From the NCBI GenBank assembly GCA_011050675.1, contig DRFI01000005.1, forward strand, positions 1-64,000: DNA of 64,000 nt, given 5' to 3'. Shown one piece after another: positions 19,947 through 27,532 of this stretch. The stretch comes from Maribacter sp. GTDB taxonomy: Bacteria > Bacteroidota > Bacteroidia > Flavobacteriales > Flavobacteriaceae. A program made the position numbers and the translations under genes. How positions within the stretch are numbered: the first letter of the stretch is position 1; every line of letters starts with the position of its first letter. The notes below the pieces were generated by a model. The model did no database searches, had not been told where the DNA came from, and saw only the letters and a program-made list of their open reading frames with translations.

Positions 19947-20825
19947 TTATAATGACAAATATAAAGTAATTCTATTAATACGCTCTGCCGGAAAATCTTC
20001 TATTTTTAATAATTCGTTCAAAGAATTGATACTTCCGTTGAGATTACGATAATTTACTATGCTTTCAGCTACGTGTTTTTGAAGATATATCAATTTAGAC
20101 AATTCTGCAGCACTTGCAGTATTTACATTGATTTTCACGATTTCTGGCTTAGATATCACCTTAAATTGTATCAAAGTCTTATTTACAACTTCTTTTTTAA
20201 GACCATAGACATCAAATAATTGATCATCTACTAAAAAACCCCCTAATCTATCTCGAAATTTTATAATTCTAGCAGATAACTTTTCACCTATTCCATTAAT
20301 CTGTTGTAATTCTTCTGCCGTTGTCGTATTTAAATCTTTATAAACGACTTTAATAGATTCAGACTTGACTACAAATGTATTTGTTTTTTTAAATGAATTT
20401 TTCTCTCTGTTTTGAGTCCAAGCAGGAAATTTGAAATATGGAGAAATTCTTATCAATAACGAACCTGAAACGTTCGTTACATTTTGAAATTCTTTAGCAG
20501 AATTTACATATTTATTTTCATCTCTAAAACTATGCAACCTATCTATCTCAGCAACTGACATACCTAGAGTATAGCCTTTAAAATCTGTAATGAAATTAGG
20601 ATTGAACGGATAGATAGCTATCGTATCGTTTTTAGCAGCAATATTTTTTAATGAATCAATCTTGATTTGCTCTTCACTTTCAACCATTAAAGGGTATGGT
20701 TGATCAACAGAATTAGATTCATAAACATAATACCCTAATTGAACGATTAGGATAAAAAATAATAAAAAGAAAATCCCACTTCGTTCTTGTTTATTGAACT
20801 TGAAGTGGGATTTAAAATTTATCAA
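19947..20825 (-). CDS. Helix-hairpin-helix (ComEA-like) membrane-anchored protein
   Basis: 292 residues. A basic N-terminus (SHFKFNKQERSGIFF) leads into one transmembrane helix (FFLLFFILIVQLGYYVYES). The rest holds helix-hairpin-helix elements that normally bind DNA without sequence specificity: YKDLNTTTAEELQQINGIGEKLSARIIKFR and NVNTASAAELSKLIYLQKHVAESIVNYR are clear copies. By similarity to ComEA it may be a membrane-tethered DNA-binding protein; role in DNA uptake is unproven. It begins 12 nt after the symporter stop, and its first codons encode a terminator-like hairpin. Confidence 0.85.
   Translation of the reverse strand: MINFKSHFKFNKQERSGIFFLLFFILIVQLGYYVYESNSVDQPYPLMVESEEQIKIDSLKNIAAKNDTIAIYPFNPNFITDFKGYTLGMSVAEIDRLHSFRDENKYVNSAKEFQNVTNVSGSLLIRISPYFKFPAWTQNREKNSFKKTNTFVVKSESIKVVYKDLNTTTAEELQQINGIGEKLSARIIKFRDRLGGFLVDDQLFDVYGLKKEVVNKTLIQFKVISKPEIVKINVNTASAAELSKLIYLQKHVAESIVNYRNLNGSINSLNELLKIEDFPAERINRITLYLSL
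19956..19963 (-). promoter_or_regulatory. Possible acyl-CoA dehydrogenase -7 box TATATTTG
   Basis: An exact TAnnTTTG match on the minus strand, 19 nt before the ATG and inside the last codons of the upstream gene. No TTTG was found at the -33 distance. Confidence 0.4.
20771..20813 (-). terminator. Terminator-like hairpin inside the start of the HhH gene
   Basis: AAATCCCACTTC pairs perfectly with GAAGTGGGATTT (12 bp), extended by GTTC/GAAC, and is followed on the minus strand by a U-rich stretch (TTTTCTTTTTATTATTTTTT). It starts 24 nt after the symporter stop and lies within the first 20 codons of the next gene, where it would cut most read-through. Confidence 0.5.
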
Positions 20826-20837
20826 AACCTAAAGTTA

Positions 20838-22448
20838 TTAGTATACCTCTTTAATAGCATCTAAATACCTAACTAAACTTTTCTTCACTTTCGGGAAAAG
20901 AATAAGAAGACCTATCATGTTTGGAAAAACCAACGCCAAGATCATTGCATCAGAGAATTTTATAACAGCATCTAAAGTAGCTGCCGCACCAATTACAACA
21001 AACATCAAAAACAATACTTTGTAAGCTATATCTGCAGTTCTACCTCTACCAAATAAATATTTCCAAGATTGAAGTCCGTAGTAAGACCAAGAAATCATTG
21101 TGGAAAAAGCAAACAATATTATTGCAATTGTCAATACATATCTAAAACCTGGAATTACCGAATCATACGCCATTGAAGTTAAATCTACACCACCAACATA
21201 AGCACCTGTATCATTTAATAATACGGCACTATTAATACTGTTACCGTAATCAAAAGCACCGGCATCCATGTTAAAAAATATAATCACCAAAGCAGTCATG
21301 GTACAAATTACAACGGTATCAATAAAAGGCTCTAAAAGAGCAACGATACCTTCACTTGCAGGATATCTTGTTTTAACAGCCGAGTGTGCTATTGCAGCAG
21401 AACCTGCTCCTGCCTCATTTGAGAATGCCGCTCTCTGAAAACCAACTATAATAACACCTACAATACCACCTAACGCAGCATCAGGAGAAAAAGCTCCAGC
21501 GAATATCATTGCAAAGGCGTCACCTATATATTGAATATTAGCAAAAATAATCACCAATGAAGCCAAAACATAAATACCGGCCATAAATGGCACGATCTTT
21601 TCAGTTACGCTTGCTATCTTTTTGATACCACCTATAATTACAATACCTACTAAAATTGCCAAAACAACACCAATGATAACCCCTGTAGCACCACCTTCTA
21701 GGTTGAACATTGAAGTTAACTGAACCGCAGCCTGGTTAGATTGGAATGCATTACCACCACCAAATGACGCTCCTACACATAGTACTGCAAAAACTCCTGC
21801 TAGTACTTTCCCTAACACTTTCATGTTGTTTTCACTAAGACCTTTTGATAAGTAATACATTGGTCCGCCATATACCGTTCCATCAGGACCTACATCTCTA
21901 TATTTTACACCTAAAGTACATTCAACGAATTTTGTTGACATACCAATTAAACCACATACAATCATCCAAAAGGTTGCACCAGGACCACCTAATGCGATAG
22001 CTACGGCAACACCTGCTATATTACCTAAACCAACCGTTCCAGAAACGGCAGTAGCTAAGGCTTGAAAGTGACTTACTTCACCTTCTTCACTCTCATCTCT
22101 AATTGTATCAGGAATATCCCCATCTTCAGTCATATGTAACTGAACTTTCTCAAGTCCATACTTTTCAATTTCCTCATATTTACCTCTAACCACATTTATA
22201 GCCAAAGGAAATTTAGTAATACCTGGAAATTTAAAATAAAGGGTAAAGAAGGTTGCTCCTACTATCAACAATATTAAAACTATAGGAATGTCGTAACCGG
22301 CAATTGGAACAGATGTCAAAACAGTTGCTTCCCACCAAGTTGCAAAAGGCATAAAAGCATCATTTACTATTTCATCCAAACCTTTTTCTTGAGCAATGGT
22401 TAAAAACGGTATTAACAGGGTTAATAGAGTTAGAAGTTTATACTTCAT
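20838..22448 (-). CDS. Alanine/glycine:cation symporter (AGCS family)
   Basis: 536 residues, an inner-membrane transporter that imports alanine or glycine with Na+ or H+. After a hydrophobic leader there are about ten transmembrane segments. Family motifs include GTVGLGNIAGVAVAIALGGPGATFWM, TKFVECTLGVKYR, GGPMYYLSKG, and FQRAAFSNEAGAGSAAIAHSA. The extra N-terminal hydrophobic segment (MKYKLLTLLTLLIPFLTIAQ) resembles a signal peptide and is common in Bacteroidota members. It is likely transcribed from its own upstream region. Confidence 0.95.
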   Translation of the reverse strand: MKYKLLTLLTLLIPFLTIAQEKGLDEIVNDAFMPFATWWEATVLTSVPIAGYDIPIVLILLIVGATFFTLYFKFPGITKFPLAINVVRGKYEEIEKYGLEKVQLHMTEDGDIPDTIRDESEEGEVSHFQALATAVSGTVGLGNIAGVAVAIALGGPGATFWMIVCGLIGMSTKFVECTLGVKYRDVGPDGTVYGGPMYYLSKGLSENNMKVLGKVLAGVFAVLCVGASFGGGNAFQSNQAAVQLTSMFNLEGGATGVIIGVVLAILVGIVIIGGIKKIASVTEKIVPFMAGIYVLASLVIIFANIQYIGDAFAMIFAGAFSPDAALGGIVGVIIVGFQRAAFSNEAGAGSAAIAHSAVKTRYPASEGIVALLEPFIDTVVICTMTALVIIFFNMDAGAFDYGNSINSAVLLNDTGAYVGGVDLTSMAYDSVIPGFRYVLTIAIILFAFSTMISWSYYGLQSWKYLFGRGRTADIAYKVLFLMFVVIGAAATLDAVIKFSDAMILALVFPNMIGLLILFPKVKKSLVRYLDAIKEVY

Positions 22449-22513
22449 AAGTTTAAATTTTTTTTTGAATTAGTTAGTTAATTTAGCAATATCCTAAAAA
22501 TAATGGATGCAAT

Positions 22514-22521
22514 CAAATATA
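22514..22521 (-). promoter_or_regulatory. Possible symporter -7 box TATATTTG
   Basis: An exact minus-strand TAnnTTTG match in the 92-nt gap, 65 nt before the symporter ATG. There is no clear -33 element. Confidence 0.35.
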
Positions 22522-22540
22522 TATGATAGAAAGATGATTA

Positions 22541-23545
22541 TTATATATTGAACATTTCATTCAATTTCTTAATTTGTTCTGGTCTACCTAAAACTATAAC
22601 CTTACTTTTTGGCTGTAGTTTCATATCCGCTTCAGGGTTTATGGTATAGTCACCATCTGGCGAGATATAACCTATTATTGTACAACCTGTTTTTCTTCGT
22701 AAATCTAAATCTCTCAACGAATTACAATCAATTTGATTCGCAAAATCTTCTATAGCCACTTCTTCCAAGTTTGTGGTATTCTCACCTTCCATCGAAAGCT
22801 TATCCATAAAGGTTATTAAGTCTGGCATTACAACTAATGACGCCATATGATCGCCTCCAATTTTATCTGGCATTATAACTTTGTTGGCACCGGCTAAAAA
22901 CAATTTTTTTTGTGAGTTGACTAAAGATGCCCTACTTATTATAAATAAATTTTTTTTCATTTGTCTTGCAGATAAAACTACAAACAAGTTTGCAGCATCA
23001 TCTGGCAAAGTAGCAATAAGATATTGCGCTCTTTCAATTCCTGCCTCTAACAATACATCATCGTCATTAGCATCGCCTTCTACAAACAAAATATCTTCGC
23101 TAAACCTTTCTATTATTTCTTTATCTTTTTCTATAACTACGAATGGGCGCTTGTAAGCTTTCAATTTTTCTGCCGCCTGCATACCATTACGTCCAAAGCC
23201 ACAAACAACAACATGTTGATTTAAATTTTCAATTGCATTCTTCATCTTCTTCTTTTTAAGCAGTTCTACTGAATTTCTGGAGAGTAGGTATTCCGTAACT
23301 ATAGATATGGCAAAACCAACTATAAATACACTAGTAACTATGAGGATAATTGTAAATATTTTTCCTTCGGGGCCCATTGGTCTTACTTCAGAAAAGCCGA
23401 CAGTAGTGACCGTAATTATGGTCATATATAGGGCATCTACCCAAGAATAATCTGCGATAAAACGATACCCAAACACACCAAAAGCCAAAACCATTAGCAT
23501 TAATGTCAATGCCAAATAAATTTTAGACCTAAATAATTGTATCAT
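22541..23545 (-). CDS. Two-TM potassium channel with RCK (TrkA-N) domain
   Basis: 334 residues. Two transmembrane helices (LALTLMLMVLAFGVFGY and IFTIILIVTSVFIVGFAISIV) flank a pore loop ITVTTVGFSEV. A cytosolic RCK domain follows, with the Rossmann start HVVVCGFGRNGMQAAEKL and Asp-rich EGDANDDDVL, then a C-terminal RCK_C part (GCTIIGYISPDGDY, PKSKVIVLGRPEQI). This is the MthK/Kch architecture for a gated K+ channel. The selectivity filter is TVGFS rather than TVGYG, an unusual substitution of the second glycine. It starts 3 nt after the PspC-like gene, so the two are probably translated together. Confidence 0.9.
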   Translation of the reverse strand: MIQLFRSKIYLALTLMLMVLAFGVFGYRFIADYSWVDALYMTIITVTTVGFSEVRPMGPEGKIFTIILIVTSVFIVGFAISIVTEYLLSRNSVELLKKKKMKNAIENLNQHVVVCGFGRNGMQAAEKLKAYKRPFVVIEKDKEIIERFSEDILFVEGDANDDDVLLEAGIERAQYLIATLPDDAANLFVVLSARQMKKNLFIISRASLVNSQKKLFLAGANKVIMPDKIGGDHMASLVVMPDLITFMDKLSMEGENTTNLEEVAIEDFANQIDCNSLRDLDLRRKTGCTIIGYISPDGDYTINPEADMKLQPKSKVIVLGRPEQIKKLNEMFNI

Positions 23546-23548
23546 ACT

Positions 23549-23776
23549 TTACAAATCAAAAACAGAATTACGTTTTGTATAAATTAAATCTTTTATTCTA
23601 AGCCAAAACGCTAAAAAAAGATATAGTGCAAATCCAAAACCTACGGTTACAAAAGTGAGATAAATAAAAGATGTTCTAACCACCCTAGCCCTTATACCCA
23701 AACGCTCGGCAATTCTACCACAAACCTCAAACCCTCTTTTTTGAAAATAGAGTAATAATTTATAGAATACATTCAT
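23549..23776 (-). CDS. PspC domain-containing small membrane protein
   Basis: 75 residues from the ATG at 23776; an upstream in-frame start would run into the previous gene. It carries the PspC core GRIAERLGIRARVVRTSFIYL followed by a hydrophobic helix (TFVTVGFGFALYLFLAFWL). PspC proteins take part in envelope-stress responses in other bacteria, but this short stand-alone form is not experimentally known. It is 11 nt after the DUF2851 gene and 3 nt before the channel gene. Confidence 0.8.
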   Translation of the reverse strand: MNVFYKLLLYFQKRGFEVCGRIAERLGIRARVVRTSFIYLTFVTVGFGFALYLFLAFWLRIKDLIYTKRNSVFDL

Positions 23777-23787
23777 TTGGTATAAAA

Positions 23788-25065
23788 TTAGACTTTTATA
23801 TTCATTAAAGATGCCCCAACAGCACAATCTAAACATTTGTCTTTAATACAATAATTATTATATAACTGTAAATATGTTTGAGAATCTTTAGCGTTTTTGA
23901 CAGTCACCCCTAATTTTCCAAATTTAGATATAATACTATTTTCTTCCTTTTTTATATCTGACATTATTTTCAACAAAGCATCATTATCTAAATTGCCCTT
24001 ATACCGTTGAAAAGCAAATTTCAAAGGTATTATAGTGTTAATCATAAGTAAGTCTAAAAAAGAATTGGAAATTCTCTTTTTACTTTTTTTAGAAATTTTA
24101 CCAAAATTGAAATGGTCTTCCCAATAATGGCTTATACCTGCATTTAATATTTCAAAAAAAATAGACTCATCCTTTTCTATTAATAAATGAAATAAATTAT
24201 TGTTCTTGACATAAATAGTACTTAGCTGCGCAATACGGATAGTTGGAAAGTTTGAAGGTCTTAGTCTAAAAAATTCTGGGGATTTAAATACTGGGCTCAA
24301 ATTATACTTATGCTTTAAAAATGCATATTCCCTTTTCAAATCATTATAATACTTATCACTCTCATCGGTGCCATTCAATAAATTGGCTTGGCCTAAGAGT
24401 AAACTTTCCATTTCTAGTGGTTTGTTAAATAACTTTCTGATAATTGAAAAATCGATTGATTTTCCTATTTCCATAAAAATTTCTCCATTGATTTTAGAGC
24501 CAAAGGTTTTCAACAACATTAAAAACAATACATACTCCCAGTCATTATTTGTTACTTCGAGCAACTTATTTATTGTAATGGTCTTTTGTTCCAACCGTTC
24601 TATAAATAACCGATCTAGCCAATTATTTCTAATAAATTCATCTACTTTAATAAATTCATTTTCACAATTAATGAATTTGTAGTTTTTGATATCAAAGAGG
24701 TTTTGGTAGGTATCTAAAATTTTTAAAGGAATATATTCTTTTAACTCCAATGTGGGTATTTGACTACCATCTTTTCTGAAGACCGATAAATCATCTTCCC
24801 AAACAACATGTAGTATTACATTATCATAATTTGAATCTTCTTGATGATTATGAGCATACCAGTCGGAAGATTTTATATGAATTTCAACATTACCTGCCCA
24901 TAATTGTTGATTCAATTCTAATTGAGCATTAAAAAAATCTGGCCCACTTAAATGATTATGCGTTCCTGTAGATACCACATGAACAGCTTCACCATATGTG
25001 GTCAAAAGGCCATTAATGGGGTATTTTTTATACTTCCAGATAAAATGAAGCAAATCTTCCTTCAT
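23788..25065 (-). CDS. DUF2851 family protein
   Basis: 425 residues from ATG 25065 (MKEDLLHFIWKYKK); the frame extends further upstream but crosses the terminator of the rhodanese gene. Conserved features are TYGEAVHVVSTGTHNHLSGPDFFNAQL, GNVEIHIKSSDWYAHNHQEDSNYDNVILHVVWEDD, and the C-terminal cysteines CIKDKCLDCAVG. The family is widespread in Bacteroidota and has no established function; the conserved His, Asp and Glu residues of the N-terminal half look like a metal or nuclease-type site, which is only a guess. It heads a close-packed DUF2851-PspC-channel group. Confidence 0.88.
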   Translation of the reverse strand: MKEDLLHFIWKYKKYPINGLLTTYGEAVHVVSTGTHNHLSGPDFFNAQLELNQQLWAGNVEIHIKSSDWYAHNHQEDSNYDNVILHVVWEDDLSVFRKDGSQIPTLELKEYIPLKILDTYQNLFDIKNYKFINCENEFIKVDEFIRNNWLDRLFIERLEQKTITINKLLEVTNNDWEYVLFLMLLKTFGSKINGEIFMEIGKSIDFSIIRKLFNKPLEMESLLLGQANLLNGTDESDKYYNDLKREYAFLKHKYNLSPVFKSPEFFRLRPSNFPTIRIAQLSTIYVKNNNLFHLLIEKDESIFFEILNAGISHYWEDHFNFGKISKKSKKRISNSFLDLLMINTIIPLKFAFQRYKGNLDNDALLKIMSDIKKEENSIISKFGKLGVTVKNAKDSQTYLQLYNNYCIKDKCLDCAVGASLMNIKV

Positions 25066-25072
25066 TTTATAA

Positions 25073-25098
25073 AAATAAAAAACCCGCTGTAAAGCGGG
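25073..25098 (-). terminator. Rhodanese gene terminator
   Basis: CCCGCT/AGCGGG with a 4-nt loop is followed by six U on the minus strand. It lies after the rhodanese stop and ends only about 8 nt before the DUF2851 ATG. Confidence 0.75.
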
Positions 25099-25121
25099 CA
25101 TGTTTTCTGAAATAAATATAA

Positions 25122-25430
25122 TTAAGCGGTTTCTCCCTCCCAATTCATAAAACCTCCTTGAAGGTTATATGCAGTATCAAAACCTAAGTTTTTCATTATT
25201 GCACAGGCTTGTCCACTTCTGTTACCTGACCTACAGTAAACATAATAATTTTTAGATTTGTCCAATTTCTCAAGCTGCTCTACAAACTCTTGACCTTTGT
25301 ATATATCTATATTGATAGAATTAGGAATGATACCCTCTTCTATTTCTTCTTCAGTTCTTACATCGAGTATTATCGCATTAGAATCTTTCTCTAACTGCTC
25401 TTCCCAATCTTGTTGTGATAAATCTGCCAT
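25122..25430 (-). CDS. Rhodanese-like sulfurtransferase domain protein
   Basis: A 102-residue single rhodanese domain. It shows the entry motif AIILDVRTEEEIEEGIIPNSINIDI, the active-site loop CRSGNRSGQA with the persulfide-forming cysteine, and the C-terminal GFDTAYNLQGGFMNWEG. It resembles GlpE/PspE-type proteins that move sulfur from thiosulfate or handle cyanide and redox stress. The substrate is unknown. It precedes the DUF2851 gene with a terminator between them. Confidence 0.93.
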   Translation of the reverse strand: MADLSQQDWEEQLEKDSNAIILDVRTEEEIEEGIIPNSINIDIYKGQEFVEQLEKLDKSKNYYVYCRSGNRSGQACAIMKNLGFDTAYNLQGGFMNWEGETA

Positions 25431-25537
25431 AGTATAAATTATATATTGTAAAAATAATCGAATTTTCTGTATTTGCAGGTCTCCACTTATTTTAACAAAT
25501 AATTAATCTTAAAAATAATATTAAACCATGAATTAAA

Positions 25538-25565
25538 TATACATTTGTATATACAATTATTGTAT
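25538..25565 (+). promoter_or_regulatory. marR promoter box and double palindromic operator
   Basis: TACATTTG (25540-25547) is a TAnnTTTG box inside the palindrome TATACA-TT-TGTATA (25538-25551). The next palindrome, ATACAAT-T-ATTGTAT (25551-25565), ends 4 nt before the marR ATG. Both share ATACA/TGTAT half-sites, as expected for a dimeric MarR regulator repressing its own operon. Confidence 0.6.
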
Positions 25566-25569
25566 CGAC

Positions 25570-26016
25570 ATGAATGTAGAAGAAGCTATTAAAACAAATA
25601 AAAAAATGCCGTTGGCTAAACGAACAATAATACATATAGCATTAGTTGCCAACAAACTAGATGAAGAAGTATCTGCGGTTCTTAAGCCCTTTGATATTTC
25701 GATTCAACAGTTTAATGTGTTAAGAATACTAAGAGGTCAAAATGGTAAACCTGCCAATCTTTCTACTATTAATGATAGAATGGTTACCAAGATGAGTAAC
25801 ACAACACGTTTGGTCGATAAATTAATTTTAAAAAATTTCGTCAACAGAACAATCTGTTTAAAAAACAGAAGAAAGGTTGAAATAGTCATTACTGAAGCTG
25901 GCTTAAATATTCTAAATGAAATTGATGGAATACTTTTTGAAGCTGAGAAGAGAATACTTAAAAACTTTAGTGATAATGAATTACACGAACTCAACGAACT
26001 ATTAAATAAATTTTAA
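25570..26016 (+). CDS. MarR family transcriptional regulator
   Basis: 148 residues with a winged helix-turn-helix: FNVLRILRGQNGKPANLSTINDRMV, MSNTTRLVDKLILKNFVNR, and the wing with KNRRKVEIVITEAGLNIL. These dimeric repressors are usually released by phenolics or oxidants. It heads a three-gene unit with a nitroreductase (11-nt gap) and a YceI protein, so it probably senses an electrophilic or oxidative signal and represses the unit through the palindromes over its promoter. Confidence 0.92.
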   Translation: MNVEEAIKTNKKMPLAKRTIIHIALVANKLDEEVSAVLKPFDISIQQFNVLRILRGQNGKPANLSTINDRMVTKMSNTTRLVDKLILKNFVNRTICLKNRRKVEIVITEAGLNILNEIDGILFEAEKRILKNFSDNELHELNELLNKF

Positions 26017-26027
26017 GTTAAAAATAA

Positions 26028-26660
26028 ATGAATCCGATAATAGATAAATTGAATTGGCGTTATGCCACCAAAAAATTCGATAGCTCAAAAAAGGTGAGCA
26101 AAGAAGATTTAGAAACACTTTTAGAAGCTGCTAGATTAACTGCTTCCTCTTATGGCTTACAACCATATGAAGTTTATGTTATCAAAGATACCGATGTAAG
26201 AACTAATCTAAGAAAAGCGTCTTATGACCAATCGCAAATAACAGATGCATCTTATTTAATTGTTCTTGCGAATAAATCAACATTTAATGAAACTATGATC
26301 GACGACTACATAGCTAACATTATGGCTATTCGTGGAGTTTCAAAAGAAGACCTTGAAGGCTTTTCTCAAACAATGAAATCTACACTTTTAGATTTACCCG
26401 ATGCAAGTAAGAATTCTTGGACATCTAACCAAGCATACATTGTTTTAGGTAATTTAATGACTGTGGCTTCTGAAATGAAAATTGACACTTGCCCAATGGA
26501 AGGTTTCGACAAAGTTAAATACAACGAAATTTTAGGTCTTACAGATAAAGGTTTAAATGCTGCAGTCGTTTTAGCCGTTGGCTATAGATCTTCTGACGAC
26601 ACAACACAGAACTACCCTAAGGTTAGATATTCTAAAGAACAAATTATTACTCATATATAA
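26028..26660 (+). CDS. Nitroreductase family NAD(P)H-dependent oxidoreductase
   Basis: 210 residues, an FMN-dependent enzyme of the NfsB type that reduces quinones or nitro compounds. Conserved parts are the N-terminal NWRYATKKFDSSKKV, the FMN-contacting ARLTASSYGLQPYEVYVI, and TCPMEGFDKVKYNEILGL. No signal peptide; cytosolic. It lies between the MarR and YceI genes and is the probable enzymatic output of that regulator. Confidence 0.93.
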   Translation: MNPIIDKLNWRYATKKFDSSKKVSKEDLETLLEAARLTASSYGLQPYEVYVIKDTDVRTNLRKASYDQSQITDASYLIVLANKSTFNETMIDDYIANIMAIRGVSKEDLEGFSQTMKSTLLDLPDASKNSWTSNQAYIVLGNLMTVASEMKIDTCPMEGFDKVKYNEILGLTDKGLNAAVVLAVGYRSSDDTTQNYPKVRYSKEQIITHI

Positions 26661-26691
26661 ATTAAACACAATTATTTTAAAATTAAAAAAC

Positions 26692-27273
26692 ATGAAAAAA
26701 TCATTATTAAGTTTAGTATTCGTAGCTGTATTCGGTTTTAGCGCAACAGCATCTACACCAATTGATGGAGAGAAAAAACAAATTAAAGTTAGCGAAAGCA
26801 CAGTTACTTGGAAAGGTTATAAGGTTACAGGCGAACACAATGGCAGCATTAATCTTAAGTCTGGTCATTTAGAAATGAACGGCAAGAAATTAACTGGAGG
26901 TGAATTTGTAGTGGATATGACTACAATTTCAAATAATGATCTTGAAGCAGGTAAAGGAAAAGAAAAACTTGAAGGTCATTTAAAATCTGCAGATTTTTTT
27001 GGTATTGAGAGCAACCCAACTGCAAAATTAGTATTCACTTCTGTTAAGGCAATGAATGACCACTCTTATACTGTAACCGGAGATCTAACTATAAAAGGAA
27101 TAACTAAACCTGTTACATTAGTAGTTTCTATGTTCGAAAATAAGGCTACAGCTACTTTAAAGGTTGATAGAACTAAATTTGATATCAAATATGGTTCTGG
27201 AAGCTTTTTTGATAATCTTGGAGACAAAGCAATCTATGATGATTTTGACTTAGTGGTTGATTTAGCACTATAA
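26692..27273 (+). CDS. YceI family protein
   Basis: 193 residues from ATG 26692, which gives a clear signal peptide (MKKSLLSLVFVAVFGFSATA); the frame reads open upstream but that part is a shadow of the nitroreductase gene. The lipocalin-like YceI domain is seen in STVTWKGYKVTGEHNGSI, GHLKSADFFGIESNPTAKL, VTGDLTIKGITKPVTLVV, and KVDRTKFDIKYGSGSFFDNL. YceI proteins bind polyisoprenoid lipids such as ubiquinone-like molecules in the periplasm, which fits the quinone/redox theme of the operon. Confidence 0.95.
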   Translation: MKKSLLSLVFVAVFGFSATASTPIDGEKKQIKVSESTVTWKGYKVTGEHNGSINLKSGHLEMNGKKLTGGEFVVDMTTISNNDLEAGKGKEKLEGHLKSADFFGIESNPTAKLVFTSVKAMNDHSYTVTGDLTIKGITKPVTLVVSMFENKATATLKVDRTKFDIKYGSGSFFDNLGDKAIYDDFDLVVDLAL

Positions 27274-27312
27274 TCATTATAAAATTGGTTTAATTCATAT
27301 TACAACAATTTA

Positions 27313-27350
27313 AAATCCCTTTGATATAAATGCAAGGGGATTTTTATTTT
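27313..27350 (+). terminator. Terminator of the marR-nitroreductase-yceI operon
   Basis: AAATCCCTT pairs with AAGGGGATTT (one bulged G) and is followed by TTTTATTTTT. It separates this operon from the trp promoter. Confidence 0.75.
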
Positions 27351-27363
27351 TGACAAGGTAAAG

Positions 27364-27394
27364 TTTGATAGTTTAAATTTCCTTTTTATATTTG
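27364..27394 (+). promoter_or_regulatory. trp operon promoter
   Basis: TTTG (27364-27367), 19 nt, TATATTTG (27387-27394): a full consensus match. Transcription is expected at about 27399-27401, at or next to the leader-peptide ATG at 27401, so the leader peptide may be read from a leaderless mRNA. Confidence 0.75.
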
Positions 27395-27400
27395 AGCTCA

Positions 27401-27457
27401 ATGAAAAATTTAAATGTAAATACTTGGTGGTGGAACAACTTACGAAAAACATCGTGA
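27401..27457 (+). CDS. trpL: trp operon leader peptide
   Basis: An 18-residue peptide, MKNLNVNTWWWNNLRKTS, with three consecutive Trp codons at 27425-27433. It is followed by a terminator hairpin and then trpE, the classic layout of ribosome-mediated attenuation. With scarce charged tRNA-Trp the ribosome stalls on the Trp codons, leaving 27453-27464 free to pair with the terminator arm. Confidence 0.85.
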   Translation: MKNLNVNTWWWNNLRKTS

Positions 27458-27486
27458 GCAAAGCATCATTGTAGTAAAACTATATA

Positions 27487-27520
27487 AAGGCTTGTCATCA
27501 CGACAAGCCTTCTTTATTTT
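27487..27520 (+). terminator. trp attenuator (terminator with competing antiterminator)
   Basis: AAGGCTTGTC (27487-27496) pairs with GACAAGCCTT (27502-27511) around a 5-nt loop, followed by a U-rich tail. An alternative pairing of CGTGAGCAAAGC (27453-27464) with 27490-27502 uses the same left arm and would disable it. It ends 12 nt before trpE. Confidence 0.85.
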
Positions 27521-27532
27521 ATAAAAGTACCT

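Noticed and set aside
26578..26691. N-terminal extension of the YceI protein
   Set aside because: It overlaps the nitroreductase gene and would bury the signal peptide.
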